Assembly (NCBI RefSeq): GCF_002223055.1
Contig: NZ_NKFL01000006.1
Coordinates: 62,001 to 126,000, forward strand
Source: Burkholderia sp. HI2500
Lineage (GTDB): Bacteria; Pseudomonadota; Gammaproteobacteria; Burkholderiales; Burkholderiaceae
Direction: 5' to 3'
Length of the DNA: 64,000 nt
This document shows positions 27,342-35,917 of this stretch, one piece after another (positions within the stretch are counted from its first letter, which is position 1; each line of letters begins with the position of its first letter). Both the position numbers and the translations under genes were made by a program. Below the pieces are notes generated by a model. The model did no database searches, was not told the DNA's origin, and was given only the letters and a program-made list of their open reading frames with translations.

Positions 27342-28145
27342 ATGAATGCGGTCGAAGCTCGCCTGGAGGCGAATCGGGAAGCGAATCGTGACGAAATCGA
27401 TCTCGTGTTCGGCGCCCCCGACGATCATCCCGACCTTGCGTCGGTACGCAGTTTCGTGGAAAGCCGGCTCGGGTTCGCGCAAGAGCCCGTGTGCCGGGCG
27501 GACCTCTCGGGTGGTGTGCTGTACCAGGAATGCCTGGCGCGATTGCGGTGGGGTGAGCGCGATACGCTGCCGCCGGTCGCGTTCCTGCCGCGCCTCGAGG
27601 CGCTCGGGCTGATGCGGTGGTTCGACCGGCTCGTGGTCGGCCGGACGATCGATGCGCTGCGTGCCGATCCGGCTGCCGTTTACGGCTGCAACGTGGCGGC
27701 GGCGAGCGCGGTGGTCGACGACGCGTGGCTGGCCATCTTCAGGCGGCTCGAGCGCGAGCCGTCGGTCGCGGCGCGGCTGGTGGTCGAGATCACGGAGACG
27801 GGGCCGCTGAACCCCGTCGCGGGGCGATCGTTCGTGAACCGCTTCCGGCAGGCCGGGTGCCGCATCGCGATCGACGATTTCGGGGTCGGCTTCAGCGCAT
27901 TGAACAACCTGGTGGTCGGCAATCCCGACATCGTGAAGCTCGACCGGTCGATCCTGTCGATGATCAAGCGCAACGCGATCGGGCGTTACCAGCTCCGCCG
28001 GCTGATCGCGTTCGCGCATGAAGGGGCGCGACACGTCGTCGTCGAAGGCGTGGAGAGCGAGGTCGACCGGCAGATCATCCTGGATGCCGGCGTCGCGTGG
28101 GCACAGGGCATCCGTTTTTCGTGGCGGTCGCCGGCCGCCGCGTGA
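27342..28145 (+). CDS. EAL-domain protein, probable c-di-GMP phosphodiesterase
   Basis: 267 residues, a stand-alone EAL domain without sensor or membrane segments. The signature is ECLARLRW (Glu63, EAL to ECL). Other metal and catalytic positions appear intact: NVAAAS, VVEITETG, IAIDDFGVGFSALN, DIVKLDRSIL and VVVEGVES, with WAQGIRFS at the end. It is therefore likely to hydrolyse c-di-GMP, although the ECL variant could also bind only. The ATG at 27342 has GGAG upstream. It lies at the edge of the adhesin island, consistent with control of surface attachment. Confidence 0.85.
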   Translation: MNAVEARLEANREANRDEIDLVFGAPDDHPDLASVRSFVESRLGFAQEPVCRADLSGGVLYQECLARLRWGERDTLPPVAFLPRLEALGLMRWFDRLVVGRTIDALRADPAAVYGCNVAAASAVVDDAWLAIFRRLEREPSVAARLVVEITETGPLNPVAGRSFVNRFRQAGCRIAIDDFGVGFSALNNLVVGNPDIVKLDRSILSMIKRNAIGRYQLRRLIAFAHEGARHVVVEGVESEVDRQIILDAGVAWAQGIRFSWRSPAAA

Positions 28146-28237
28146 CGGCGCGGGAACAGGCGAGGTGGCGTGCAGGATGCACGCCGATGTCGGGCGTGAT
28201 CGGCGCGTGGCCGGGACGAATCGCAAAGGGGCTGAGC

Positions 28238-28654
28238 ATGGCAGGGACGAAGGCCGGAGGCGGAACGGGCACGCAGGCGGCCGGTGCGCGCGACCTCGTC
28301 GCGATCACCGAGCTGGCCGACATGCTGTGGCAACTGGGCGCCGAATCGACCGAGGTGCCGATCGACGTCGCACCGTATCTCGACGGCCTGAAAGCCATTG
28401 CACGCCGCATTCAGCGGATGACGCCGCTCGACGCCGGCGGCCGCGAGCTGGCGGCGCGGCACTATTACGCGGCCGTCATCGCGGGCGCGTGCGGCGACGA
28501 TTCGGCCATCGCGCGCGGCGTGTCCGACAGCCTCGTCAAGCCATCCGGCGGCGCCAGCCGGCCGGTGGCGCATTGCTTCGCGGTGCTCGCGCGGATGGGG
28601 CGGCGGCATGGCCGTACGTTCGCCGCGCAGAGCGGCGATCGGGTGCTGGTCTAG
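28238..28654 (+). CDS. Hypothetical protein downstream of the EAL gene
   Basis: 138 residues from an ATG with AAGGGG upstream, 92 bp after the EAL stop on the same strand. The sequence is Ala/Gly/Arg-rich with helix-like segments (AITELADMLWQLGAE, YLDGLKAIARRIQRM). No family, signal or TM segment was recognised. Coding status is inferred from position and amino-acid composition; an antisense frame also exists over it. Confidence 0.45.
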   Translation: MAGTKAGGGTGTQAAGARDLVAITELADMLWQLGAESTEVPIDVAPYLDGLKAIARRIQRMTPLDAGGRELAARHYYAAVIAGACGDDSAIARGVSDSLVKPSGGASRPVAHCFAVLARMGRRHGRTFAAQSGDRVLV

Positions 28655-28752
28655 CGCCTGTTCACGCCAGTCACGGGTGCCGGCGCGGCACGAGGCGCAC
28701 GGCCCGCGTCGACATCATCCGCGCGCCGCGGCCCCGATCAACATCCTGTCGA

Positions 28753-30732
28753 TCAATCCTTCCCGAATCCGCCGAGCACGAACGCCATCGCGCGGTCGAC
28801 CGCGTCGTCCCATTGCCCGACGCGCGCGGCGCGCACGATCCGGATGCCGGGATAGAGCGCGGTGCGCGAGCCGGTTTCCCAGCGCGCGTCGGCTTTCGGG
28901 CTGAGCAGCAGCACGGCCGGCACGCCGAGCGCGCCGGCGAGGTGGATGTGCGCGGTGCAGGTGGTCACCACGGCATCCAGCGCCAGCATCAGCCCCGCCA
29001 GGTCGCTGAAGTCGCCGATCGCGTGATGCGGGAACGTCACCGGCAGGTCCGATTGCTCGGACTGCGCGGACAGGTCGCGGTTGATGCAGTACGCGGCGTG
29101 GCCGTGCATTCGCGTCAGCGGCGCGAAGTCGCGCAGGCTGGCCGCGCGATGGAAGCGCGCGTCGCTTTCGTCGCGCCCGCGCCAGTTGAGCCCGATGCGG
29201 CGCGTGCCGGCGGGATGGCCGTCGCGCGACACGCGCTCGCGCCACGCGGCCGCGCGCTCGGGCGGGCACGACAGGTAGGCGGCCGCCGAGCCTGCGGGCG
29301 CCGGCGCATAGCCGAACTGCGCGGCGAGCATCAGGCACGAACACCAGTAGTCGTGCGCGAGCGGCGACGTGTCGACCCATGCGCCCTGTGTGCCGATGAA
29401 TTCGATGTGCGGGAACGTGTGACGCAGCAGGCCCGTCAGCGCGTCCGGCACGACGACGGTCACGCTCGTGCAGCCGAGTGCGCCGAGCGCAGGCAGGTAG
29501 CGCGCGTACTGGAGCTGGTCGCCGACGCCGCCGTAGCTGAGCACGAGCAGCCGTTTGCCTTGCAGCGGCTGGCCCTGGTAGAGCCGCTCCGTCGCCAGCC
29601 CGAACTGGGCGGCCGTCAGCACGTTTTCGCTGGCGATGGTGGCGAGGGCGGCCTCGTCGCGCCGGCCGGCGCGCAGCAGCAGCGCCGAACGCGCGAGTTC
29701 GATGCGCCCACGCGTCGCGTCGGGCAGGGCGGCAGGATCGCCGAAGCGTTCGAGCGCCGCGAGCCCGGCTTCGGGCGCGCCGGCGAAGCCGTAGCACGAC
29801 GCGAGCTGCAGCGCGATCGCATCGTCGTCGAGCCCGCGGCCGCGCACACGGTGCCAGCGGTCGATGGCATGGCCCCATTCGCCGCGCGACTCGTGGTCGA
29901 GTGCGAGATTCCAGTTCGTTTCGGGCGCCTCGGCGTCGGCGGCTGCGGCTGTCGCTGCCGGGGGCGCCGTATCGCTTTCCGCCTCCGCCGTGACGGCGAG
30001 CGGTTCGCCCGAGATGATCAGCTTCTGTCGGTCCCAGCGCGGGTTCGGCACACACAGCATGTTCAGGCCGTCGATCCGGTAGAACGTGTAGTCGAGGCCG
30101 GCGAACGTGGCGATGATCGGCGCCTCGCCGACTTTCCAGTATTCGATCCAGCACCACGGCAGATGCGTCTCGATCAGCCGGCGCGCGCCGCGCAACGCGT
30201 CGATCTCCATTCCTTCGATGTCGAGCTTCAGGAAATCCAGCCGAGGCAGCCCGAGCGAGTCGAGCCGCACGACCGGGGTCGGCGTGCCGCCGTCAGCCTG
30301 CCCGCCGACGAGCGAGACCTGGCCGAAGTCGGCCTCCTGTCCGTAGTCGACGTCGGGCACCTTCATCGTCCCGTTGGCGCTGGCGAGCCCCATGTTCAGC
30401 AGATGGACGTTGTCGAGCTGGTTGAGCGCGACCGTGCCGCCGAGCGCATGGAACAGCGTGCGCTGCGGCTCGAACGCATACACGCGGCCGCCGCGCGCAC
30501 GCAGCCGGTGCGCGATCGGCACGCACACGAGCCCCGCATTTGCGCCGCCGTCCACCGCGATCGCATCGTCCGGCAACTGGTCGATCACGTGCAGGATCGT
30601 GTCGAGCTCACCCTGGATGTGCGGCCGGCCGGTCTTGATCAGCGCTTCGGCCTGAAGCGCGCAGTGCCGGTTGATGACGAACGGGCCGTGGATCGAATCG
30701 ATCACGACGAAATTGCGGACGGTCTGATTCAT
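28753..30732 (-). CDS. FkbM methyltransferase / TPR-like region / GT9-like glycosyltransferase fusion
   Basis: 659 residues. Residues 1-220 are an FkbM-type SAM methyltransferase: VDGGANAGLVCVPIAHRL, VYAFEPQRTLFHALGG, and LDFLKLDIEGMEIDALRG. An Ala-rich linker and a TPR-like helical region follow. The C-terminal part is a GT9/TPR-associated glycosyltransferase: GKRLLVLSYGGVGDQLQYAR, RRIGLNWRGRDESDARFHR, and TTCTAHIHLAGALGVPAVLL. It is the last gene of the minus-strand run after the autotransporter. A combined sugar transfer and O-methylation role, for example capping a glycan, fits the context but is inference. Confidence 0.8.
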   Translation of the reverse strand: MNQTVRNFVVIDSIHGPFVINRHCALQAEALIKTGRPHIQGELDTILHVIDQLPDDAIAVDGGANAGLVCVPIAHRLRARGGRVYAFEPQRTLFHALGGTVALNQLDNVHLLNMGLASANGTMKVPDVDYGQEADFGQVSLVGGQADGGTPTPVVRLDSLGLPRLDFLKLDIEGMEIDALRGARRLIETHLPWCWIEYWKVGEAPIIATFAGLDYTFYRIDGLNMLCVPNPRWDRQKLIISGEPLAVTAEAESDTAPPAATAAAADAEAPETNWNLALDHESRGEWGHAIDRWHRVRGRGLDDDAIALQLASCYGFAGAPEAGLAALERFGDPAALPDATRGRIELARSALLLRAGRRDEAALATIASENVLTAAQFGLATERLYQGQPLQGKRLLVLSYGGVGDQLQYARYLPALGALGCTSVTVVVPDALTGLLRHTFPHIEFIGTQGAWVDTSPLAHDYWCSCLMLAAQFGYAPAPAGSAAAYLSCPPERAAAWRERVSRDGHPAGTRRIGLNWRGRDESDARFHRAASLRDFAPLTRMHGHAAYCINRDLSAQSEQSDLPVTFPHHAIGDFSDLAGLMLALDAVVTTCTAHIHLAGALGVPAVLLLSPKADARWETGSRTALYPGIRIVRAARVGQWDDAVDRAMAFVLGGFGKD

Positions 30733-30755
30733 GGGCGGGGCGTGTGCGAAGGAGG

Positions 30756-31892
30756 TCAGCCGAGCGCGCGGCCGTCGAACAGCTGCCGGATCTGCGCGGA
30801 ATACGCGTGGACGTTGTGCTCGGCGAGCGTGTCGACCTGGTGCAGGCAGCGGCGGGACGCGGCCGCGTAGTCGTCGAGCCGCCCGTCGTGCGTCTGCGCG
30901 GCGGTCGCGATCGCACGCGCCGCATCGAAAATCTCGAAGTCCGGGTAGTAGTAGCCGACGTCGCGCAGGAACGGCGAGTTGTGCACGAGCGGGTAGTTGC
31001 CGTACAGCGCGTCGTACAGCAGGTAGTTGAGGCCGTTTTCCCAGTGATGGGACACGACGATGTCGGTGTGGTGCGCGGCCCAGGCGACGAACGGCGCGCG
31101 CACGTCGGCGGTCGCCTTGCCGTCGCGCACCATCTCGAGCCCGAGCGCGAGATGCTTGAAGGCGACGTTTTCCTTCTTGTCGAACGTGTTGGTCATGAAC
31201 ACGTGCTCGACGAGCGCCGGATGCTCGACGTAGCACGCGTTCGCGGCGAGCATCGGCACGATCGAGCTCTTCACGACGTTCAGGTTCGGTTCGAAGAACG
31301 CGATGCGTTTCGCGGTGCCGTGGTTGCGATAGCCGAAGCGCGCCTTCAGTTCAGGGTCGGCGTCGAGGCTGCGTTCGATGAAATACGGCGACCAGATGTG
31401 CGGCAGCTCGATCACCGGTGCGCGATAGACGGCCTGGAAATAGGCCGCGCACGTGTGCATGTGCTGCGGGTTGGTCCAGATCTCGTCGAACTGCACGCGG
31501 TTCGGGTTCGGCCGCCACTGATTCTTCTCGAAGTTGATCGTCTCGACCGCGATCACGTAGTCGTTGCCGAAGCGGTACGACACGCACTTGCCGCCGCGCC
31601 GGCGTACCGCATCCGTGTGGGTCTGGTCGATGAACGCATTCATCTCGATCAGCAGGTCGGTCTGGTGGACGACGGCCGACAGCGGCCGCAGCGCGTCGCC
31701 GAACGCGTCCATCATCAGCGCTTGCGGATAGTCGGTGATGCCGTCGTCGTGCGCGAGCCAGACCTCGCCGATCAGCGGCGACTGCTTCAGCAGCATGTAC
31801 AGGAACACGCAGTGCTGGTTCGCGCCGTTGTACCAGATCGACTGCGTCGCGTCGCGCTGCACGTTCATCGTTATCGCGACATTGAGTTTCAT
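30756..31892 (-). CDS. DUF2827-family protein (paralogue 2)
   Basis: 378 residues, no signal or membrane segment. Landmarks are SIWYNGANQHCVFLYMLL, LIEMNAFIDQ, FEPNLNVVKSSIVPML, VVSHHWENGLNYLLYD and YPLVHNSPFLRDVGYYYPDF. CGGAG precedes the ATG. It ends 23 bp before the FkbM-GT fusion gene. Its EPNxxVxKxxxxPML motif and C-terminal lobe are shared with the other three copies. The N-terminal motif differs most (WYNGANQ instead of WENGIxQN), suggesting a distinct donor or acceptor. Confidence 0.78.
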   Translation of the reverse strand: MKLNVAITMNVQRDATQSIWYNGANQHCVFLYMLLKQSPLIGEVWLAHDDGITDYPQALMMDAFGDALRPLSAVVHQTDLLIEMNAFIDQTHTDAVRRRGGKCVSYRFGNDYVIAVETINFEKNQWRPNPNRVQFDEIWTNPQHMHTCAAYFQAVYRAPVIELPHIWSPYFIERSLDADPELKARFGYRNHGTAKRIAFFEPNLNVVKSSIVPMLAANACYVEHPALVEHVFMTNTFDKKENVAFKHLALGLEMVRDGKATADVRAPFVAWAAHHTDIVVSHHWENGLNYLLYDALYGNYPLVHNSPFLRDVGYYYPDFEIFDAARAIATAAQTHDGRLDDYAAASRRCLHQVDTLAEHNVHAYSAQIRQLFDGRALG

Positions 31893-31923
31893 CGGAGGCT
31901 CCGTGGTGCGGGCGATGCGCGGA

Positions 31924-32388
31924 TTACGGCGTGCCGCTCGGCGACTTGTATGGCACGTAGCCGGTCAGGTGCCACTGGCCGTCGTCGAGACGAAAGCTCA
32001 GTTTCTCGAACATGGTTTCGCCATTCGTCAGCGTCGTGGTGTAAGCGACGTTCGCGTAGAAGCCGTCGGGCGTCGTCGCGGCATTCACGGAGTGGATACG
32101 CGTGATCTGCATCCAGTCGCGGTGGCTGACCGAGCCGACGCTCTGGCGCGCACGCTGCGTGTCGGCCACGAACTGGTCCTGCTTGATGCGCGCCTTCACG
32201 AACGGGGCGGCGTCGGTCCACACCGCGCCGAACTGGCCGGCGTCGAGCTGCTTGAGCACCGCAGCCGAGTCGCTCAGCAGCGTGTCGGCCGACGGGCCGG
32301 TCGATTGCGCGTGTGCGCCGATCGCGATCGAAGCGACGGCGCAGCCGATCAGCCATTTTGCGCGGGTGAGGAGCGGGCGTGCGTTCAT
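31924..32388 (-). CDS. Secreted DUF4019-like protein
   Basis: 154 residues. The signal peptide is WLIGCAVASIAIGAHA with cleavage before QSTGPS. The mature domain has LDAGQFGAVWTDAAPFVKA, DWMQITRIHSV and EKLSFRLDDGQWHLTGYVPY. This is the layout of DUF4019 proteins, small NTF2-like periplasmic proteins. It is embedded between two DUF2827 genes with gaps of about 30 bp, so it is probably co-expressed with them. It is the only periplasmic product in this run and may assist adhesin passage across the periplasm; that is speculation. Confidence 0.72.
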   Translation of the reverse strand: MNARPLLTRAKWLIGCAVASIAIGAHAQSTGPSADTLLSDSAAVLKQLDAGQFGAVWTDAAPFVKARIKQDQFVADTQRARQSVGSVSHRDWMQITRIHSVNAATTPDGFYANVAYTTTLTNGETMFEKLSFRLDDGQWHLTGYVPYKSPSGTP

Positions 32389-32413
32389 GTCGGAGTCCGG
32401 AAGGGGCGGCGCG

Positions 32414-33568
32414 TCACGCGTCGCGATAGAGGGTGGCGATCGCGTCCGTATAGGCGGCGACGTTCTCGGGGTTGTAGATGCTGACGGCGCTGAGCACGTG
32501 CTTCGATTGCTCGCGGTACGCGTCGAGGTTCGCGTCGTGCTCGGTGAACGCCTTCAGCAGCGCGCGGCCGCCGGCCTGGCAGTCGAAGTCCGGATAGAAA
32601 TACCCGGCCTTGCCGAGGAACGGCGAGTTGTGGATCAGCGGGTAGTCGCCGTACAGCAGCTCGTAGTACAGGTAGTTCTGCGCGTTTTCCCACGTGTGCG
32701 ACACCACCGCATCGCCGTATGCGGCCATGAACTCGTACACCGCATAGCGGCTTTCGAACGTCGTGATCCCGTGGTTCACGATGTCGAGGCTCTTCGCGAA
32801 GTGGACGAACGTCGCATGCTCCTTCAGGTGCAGCGTGTTGCACACGCGCACGAACTCGAGGAAATCAGGCTTGGCCCGATACGCTTCCTCGGCCACCAGC
32901 ATCGGGATCACGCTCGTCTTCACCATGCAGATGTTCGGCTCGAACATCGTCACGCGCCAGCGCGGCTTGCCGGGCGCATAGCCGAACGACAGCCCGGCGC
33001 CGAGCGTCGCGCGCGCCTTGTCGAACAGCATCGGGTGCCAGATATGCGGGACGATCGTGACGGGCGCGCGCAGGCCCGTCTGGTAATAGTGCAGGCACGA
33101 GCGCTCGAATTCGGGGATCGTCCACACGGCGTCGTACGGCGCGCCCGAGAACAGGAAGCCCGACGGCTTGTCGAACATCGCGCGTTCGATGTCGATCACG
33201 TAGTCGTTGCCGACGCGCATCGTGACGACCTTGCCGCCGCGCTCGCGGAACGCGCGCAGATAGTCCGCGCCGAACTGCGCGCTCATTTCGATCAGGACGT
33301 CGCAGCGCTGCAGCGCTTCGTCCATCGACAGCAGCGGCACGTCCCATTCGCCGAGCATCATCTGCGGATCGGCAACCTGTTCGCCGCCGTTCACCATCAC
33401 GGCTTCCGCGACGAGCGGCGACTGGCGCAGCAGCAGGATCAGCAGCAGGCAGTTCTGGAAGATGCCGTTTTCCCACAGCGACTGGCCGGCGCCGCGCACG
33501 AACAGCGACACGCCGACGACGAGACGCTTGCCCTCGCCGGGCGCTTGACGGGCATTGGAGTCCGACAT
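32414..33568 (-). CDS. DUF2827-family protein (paralogue 3)
   Basis: 384 residues. Landmarks are LWENGIFQNCLLLILLL, VLIEMSAQFGADYLRAF, MFEPNICMVKTSVIPML, VVSHTWENAQNYLYYE and YPLIHNSPFLGKAGYFYPDFD. The ATG was chosen for its CCGGAG ribosome-binding site; the long in-frame extension upstream overlaps the neighbouring gene. It starts 14 bp after paralogue 4 ends, so the two are translated from one transcript. The close spacing and similarity suggest duplication followed by specialisation. Confidence 0.8.
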   Translation of the reverse strand: MSDSNARQAPGEGKRLVVGVSLFVRGAGQSLWENGIFQNCLLLILLLRQSPLVAEAVMVNGGEQVADPQMMLGEWDVPLLSMDEALQRCDVLIEMSAQFGADYLRAFRERGGKVVTMRVGNDYVIDIERAMFDKPSGFLFSGAPYDAVWTIPEFERSCLHYYQTGLRAPVTIVPHIWHPMLFDKARATLGAGLSFGYAPGKPRWRVTMFEPNICMVKTSVIPMLVAEEAYRAKPDFLEFVRVCNTLHLKEHATFVHFAKSLDIVNHGITTFESRYAVYEFMAAYGDAVVSHTWENAQNYLYYELLYGDYPLIHNSPFLGKAGYFYPDFDCQAGGRALLKAFTEHDANLDAYREQSKHVLSAVSIYNPENVAAYTDAIATLYRDA

Positions 33569-33582
33569 GCGTATGCTCCGGT

Positions 33583-34728
33583 TCAGGCGACCAGACGCGA
33601 GACGAACGCGTCGAGGTTCGCGGGGTTGTCGATCGAGACCGACTGCAGCAGCCGGCCGGCCTTCGCGCGGTAGTCGTCGAGGCGTTCGTCGTGATGCAGC
33701 CACGCCTCGAGCAGTGCTCGGCCGCCCGCGGCGGAATCGAAGTCCGGGTAGTAGTAGCCGGCATCGCCGATCAGCGTCGAGTTGTGGATCAGCGGGTAGC
33801 CGCCGTACAGCACGTCGTAATACAGGTAGTTCTGCCCGTTTTCCCAGTGGTGCGACACGACCGCGTCCGCATGGCGCGCCATGAAGCCCGGCAGGTCGAG
33901 GCGCGGCTCGAAGGTCGCCTTGTGCTGGCGCACGAGCTCGAGGCTGTTCGCGAAGTGCACGAAGGTCGGATGCTCCTTCATGTGCAACGAATTCACGACG
34001 AACATGTGCTGGACCGCGTCCGGGCGCGCGCGGTAGAACTCGTCGCACGCGAGCATCGGGTAATGGCAGGACTTCGCGACCGAGATGTTCGGTTCGAGCA
34101 TCGCCAGGTGCCACGGGCGGCGGCCCGGCCGATAGCCGAACGTCGCGCCTTCCGCGGCGAGCGCGGCGATGCGGCGATCGAGGAAGTACGGCGACCAGAT
34201 GTGCGGCATCAGGTGGACCGGCGCGCGCAGGATGGTCTGCAGCATTGGCGCGGCGGTCTTGTCGTATTGCGGCAGCAGCCACACTTCGTCGAACGGCGCG
34301 CCGTTGAAGATGTGTCCCGACGGTTTGCCGAAGATCGGGGTTTCGCACAGGCCGGCATACACGTGCCCGCAGAAGAACGCGGCGATTTTCTTGCCGAGCG
34401 CCTTCATGTGCCTGAGCCATTCCACCGGCAGCTGCGCGCCCATTTCGATCACGACGTCGAGTTCGTGCGTGACGTCGGCGGGCTTCACGAGCGGGATGTC
34501 GAGGCCGTCGAGTTCGAGGCCGGCCGGCAGCGCGCTGGCGTCGCCGCCGTTCAGGAAGTAGACGGGGCCGACACGATCCGAGCGCTTGAGCATCATCGCG
34601 AGGAACGCGATGTTCTGGTGTATGCCGTTTTCCCAGATCGCCTGGCCGTCGCGCGCAAACAGCGAGATGCCGACCGCCGGCCGTTGCTTGCGGGTGCCGC
34701 CCGAGGCGGCTTCATTGATGTCCGTCAC
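33583..34728 (-). CDS. DUF2827-family protein (paralogue 4)
   Basis: 381 residues from a GTG with AGAGGA upstream. Landmarks are AIWENGIHQNIAFLAMML, VVIEMGAQLPVEWLRHM, LEPNISVAKSCHYPML, VVSHHWENGQNYLYYD and YPLIHNSTLIGDAGYYYPDFD. It is the first gene after the hairpin at 35023-35046, and probably the promoter-proximal gene of the DUF2827/FkbM unit. Paralogues 3 and 4 look closest to each other by eye. Confidence 0.8.
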   Translation of the reverse strand: MTDINEAASGGTRKQRPAVGISLFARDGQAIWENGIHQNIAFLAMMLKRSDRVGPVYFLNGGDASALPAGLELDGLDIPLVKPADVTHELDVVIEMGAQLPVEWLRHMKALGKKIAAFFCGHVYAGLCETPIFGKPSGHIFNGAPFDEVWLLPQYDKTAAPMLQTILRAPVHLMPHIWSPYFLDRRIAALAAEGATFGYRPGRRPWHLAMLEPNISVAKSCHYPMLACDEFYRARPDAVQHMFVVNSLHMKEHPTFVHFANSLELVRQHKATFEPRLDLPGFMARHADAVVSHHWENGQNYLYYDVLYGGYPLIHNSTLIGDAGYYYPDFDSAAGGRALLEAWLHHDERLDDYRAKAGRLLQSVSIDNPANLDAFVSRLVA

Positions 34729-35022
34729 CGGTTGGTTTCCTCTGCGGCGTCGTGCGTCCGGGCATCGCGTCGAGCGTCTGGCCTGGAAGCGGCGCGCCGT
34801 GGATCGTCATGGTTGCATGTGCGCCGGTGCGCCGCGGCGGGCGAATCGGGCGACCGGGTTCGCGAGGGCGGCAGCCGGTTTCCGGCGTGTCGTCGGGTAC
34901 GCCTGGCACGGCGTGCGAGTCGGGCAGGCTGCCCCGGCGACTGTCTGCGGCGATTGTGGCACGGAAACCACCGGTTTTGGCAGGACGTGACGAACTTTGA
35001 CATAGCCGCCGGCCAACGGAAA
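34729..35022 (-). other. Intergenic region upstream of the DUF2827 unit
   Basis: About 290 bp, GC-rich, no supported gene. Because a hairpin closes the OmpA/autotransporter transcript at 35023-35046, this stretch should contain the promoter of the DUF2827 genes. No clear -35/-10 pair was recognised. Confidence 0.4.
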
Positions 35023-35046
35023 CGGGCGCCGGCGAAGCGGCGCCCG
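35023..35046 (-). terminator. Rho-independent terminator after ompA-like gene
   Basis: On the minus strand cgggcgccg and cggcgcccg form a perfect 9-bp stem with a 6-nt loop, followed by TTTCCGTT. It lies about 85 bp after the OmpA-family stop. Confidence 0.7.
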
Positions 35047-35130
35047 GGCGATCCGGCGGCGGTCGGGTGCGAGCGCGGCGCGGCGCTGGCGGCCGGCCGG
35101 ATCGTTGCGCCGCGCGCGGCGGCGGCCCGC

Positions 35131-35793
35131 TCAGTGCTGCAGGCGGATTTCCACGCGGCGGTTGCTGGCGCGGCCTTCCGGCGTCGTGTTGGACGCGACC
35201 GGATCGGCCTTGCCGCGACCCGTGACCGTCAGCGAGTCGGTCTTCAGGCCGTGCGCCTTCAGGTACGCCGCGACGGATTCGGCGCGGCGCTTCGACAGCG
35301 CGAGGTTGTAGTCGTCGCTGCCCACCGAGTCCGTAAAGCCGGTGACGCTCACCTGCGAGTACGTGTGGTCGGCGCGCTCGCTCAGCAACCGGTCGAGCGA
35401 TTCGCGCGCGGTCGGGGCGAGCGTCGCGTGGTCGGTCGCGAACAGCGCGTCGCCCGACAGGTTCACCTGTTCGACGACGGCAGCCGCCGGCGCGGCGGCC
35501 GACGCTGCTTCGGCCGGCGCCGCGCCGCACTGGAACACGAGCGTCGCGGGATCGGATTTGTCGCGCAGCGCGCGGGCCGAGTCGACGGCGCGCACCGGCT
35601 CTTCGCCGCAAATCTTGCGGGCGGCCTTCATGCAGGTTTGCGGGCCCGACAGCAGGCCGTGGCAGTCCACCTGGAAGGTCCGCACGCCGTCGCGCGGCTG
35701 CAGTTCGGAAGCGCTGAAGGTCGGGCCGGATGCGGTCGAGCACGCGGCGAGGGCCGTTGCGGAAAGTGCGAGCGCAAGAGCGAGTTTGTTCAC
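35131..35793 (-). CDS. OmpA-family lipoprotein paired with the autotransporter
   Basis: 220 residues. The lipoprotein signal ends ALSATALAAC (Cys near 18). A spacer region contains two Cys (LVFQCG, MKAARKICGEE). The C-terminal OmpA peptidoglycan-binding domain reads VTGFTDSVGSDDYNLALSKR and GRGKADPVASNTTPEGRASN. The GTG start has GAGGAT upstream. It follows the trimeric autotransporter gene by about 125 bp. OmpA-type lipoproteins next to YadA-like adhesin genes are a recurring arrangement in Burkholderia and may anchor or fold the adhesin trimer at the cell wall. Confidence 0.88.
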   Translation of the reverse strand: MNKLALALALSATALAACSTASGPTFSASELQPRDGVRTFQVDCHGLLSGPQTCMKAARKICGEEPVRAVDSARALRDKSDPATLVFQCGAAPAEAASAAAPAAAVVEQVNLSGDALFATDHATLAPTARESLDRLLSERADHTYSQVSVTGFTDSVGSDDYNLALSKRRAESVAAYLKAHGLKTDSLTVTGRGKADPVASNTTPEGRASNRRVEIRLQH

Positions 35794-35823
35794 GGTTACA
35801 TCCTCAATGCTTGGGTTGACTGA

Positions 35824-35850
35824 AGCCCGCCACGGGTGGCGCGGCGGGCT
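35824..35850 (-). terminator. Hairpin between autotransporter and ompA-like genes
   Basis: agcccgcc pairs with ggcgggct (8 bp). A second hairpin (ccggct / agccgg) lies about 40 bp closer to the autotransporter stop. Neither has a T tract, so they may attenuate or stabilise rather than fully terminate. Confidence 0.4.
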
Positions 35851-35917
35851 CGTCCGGCCGTCGGGGCCGCCGCGGGCCGTCCGGCTGGCGAGCCGGGCGG
35901 CCTGGCGGCGCGACGCG

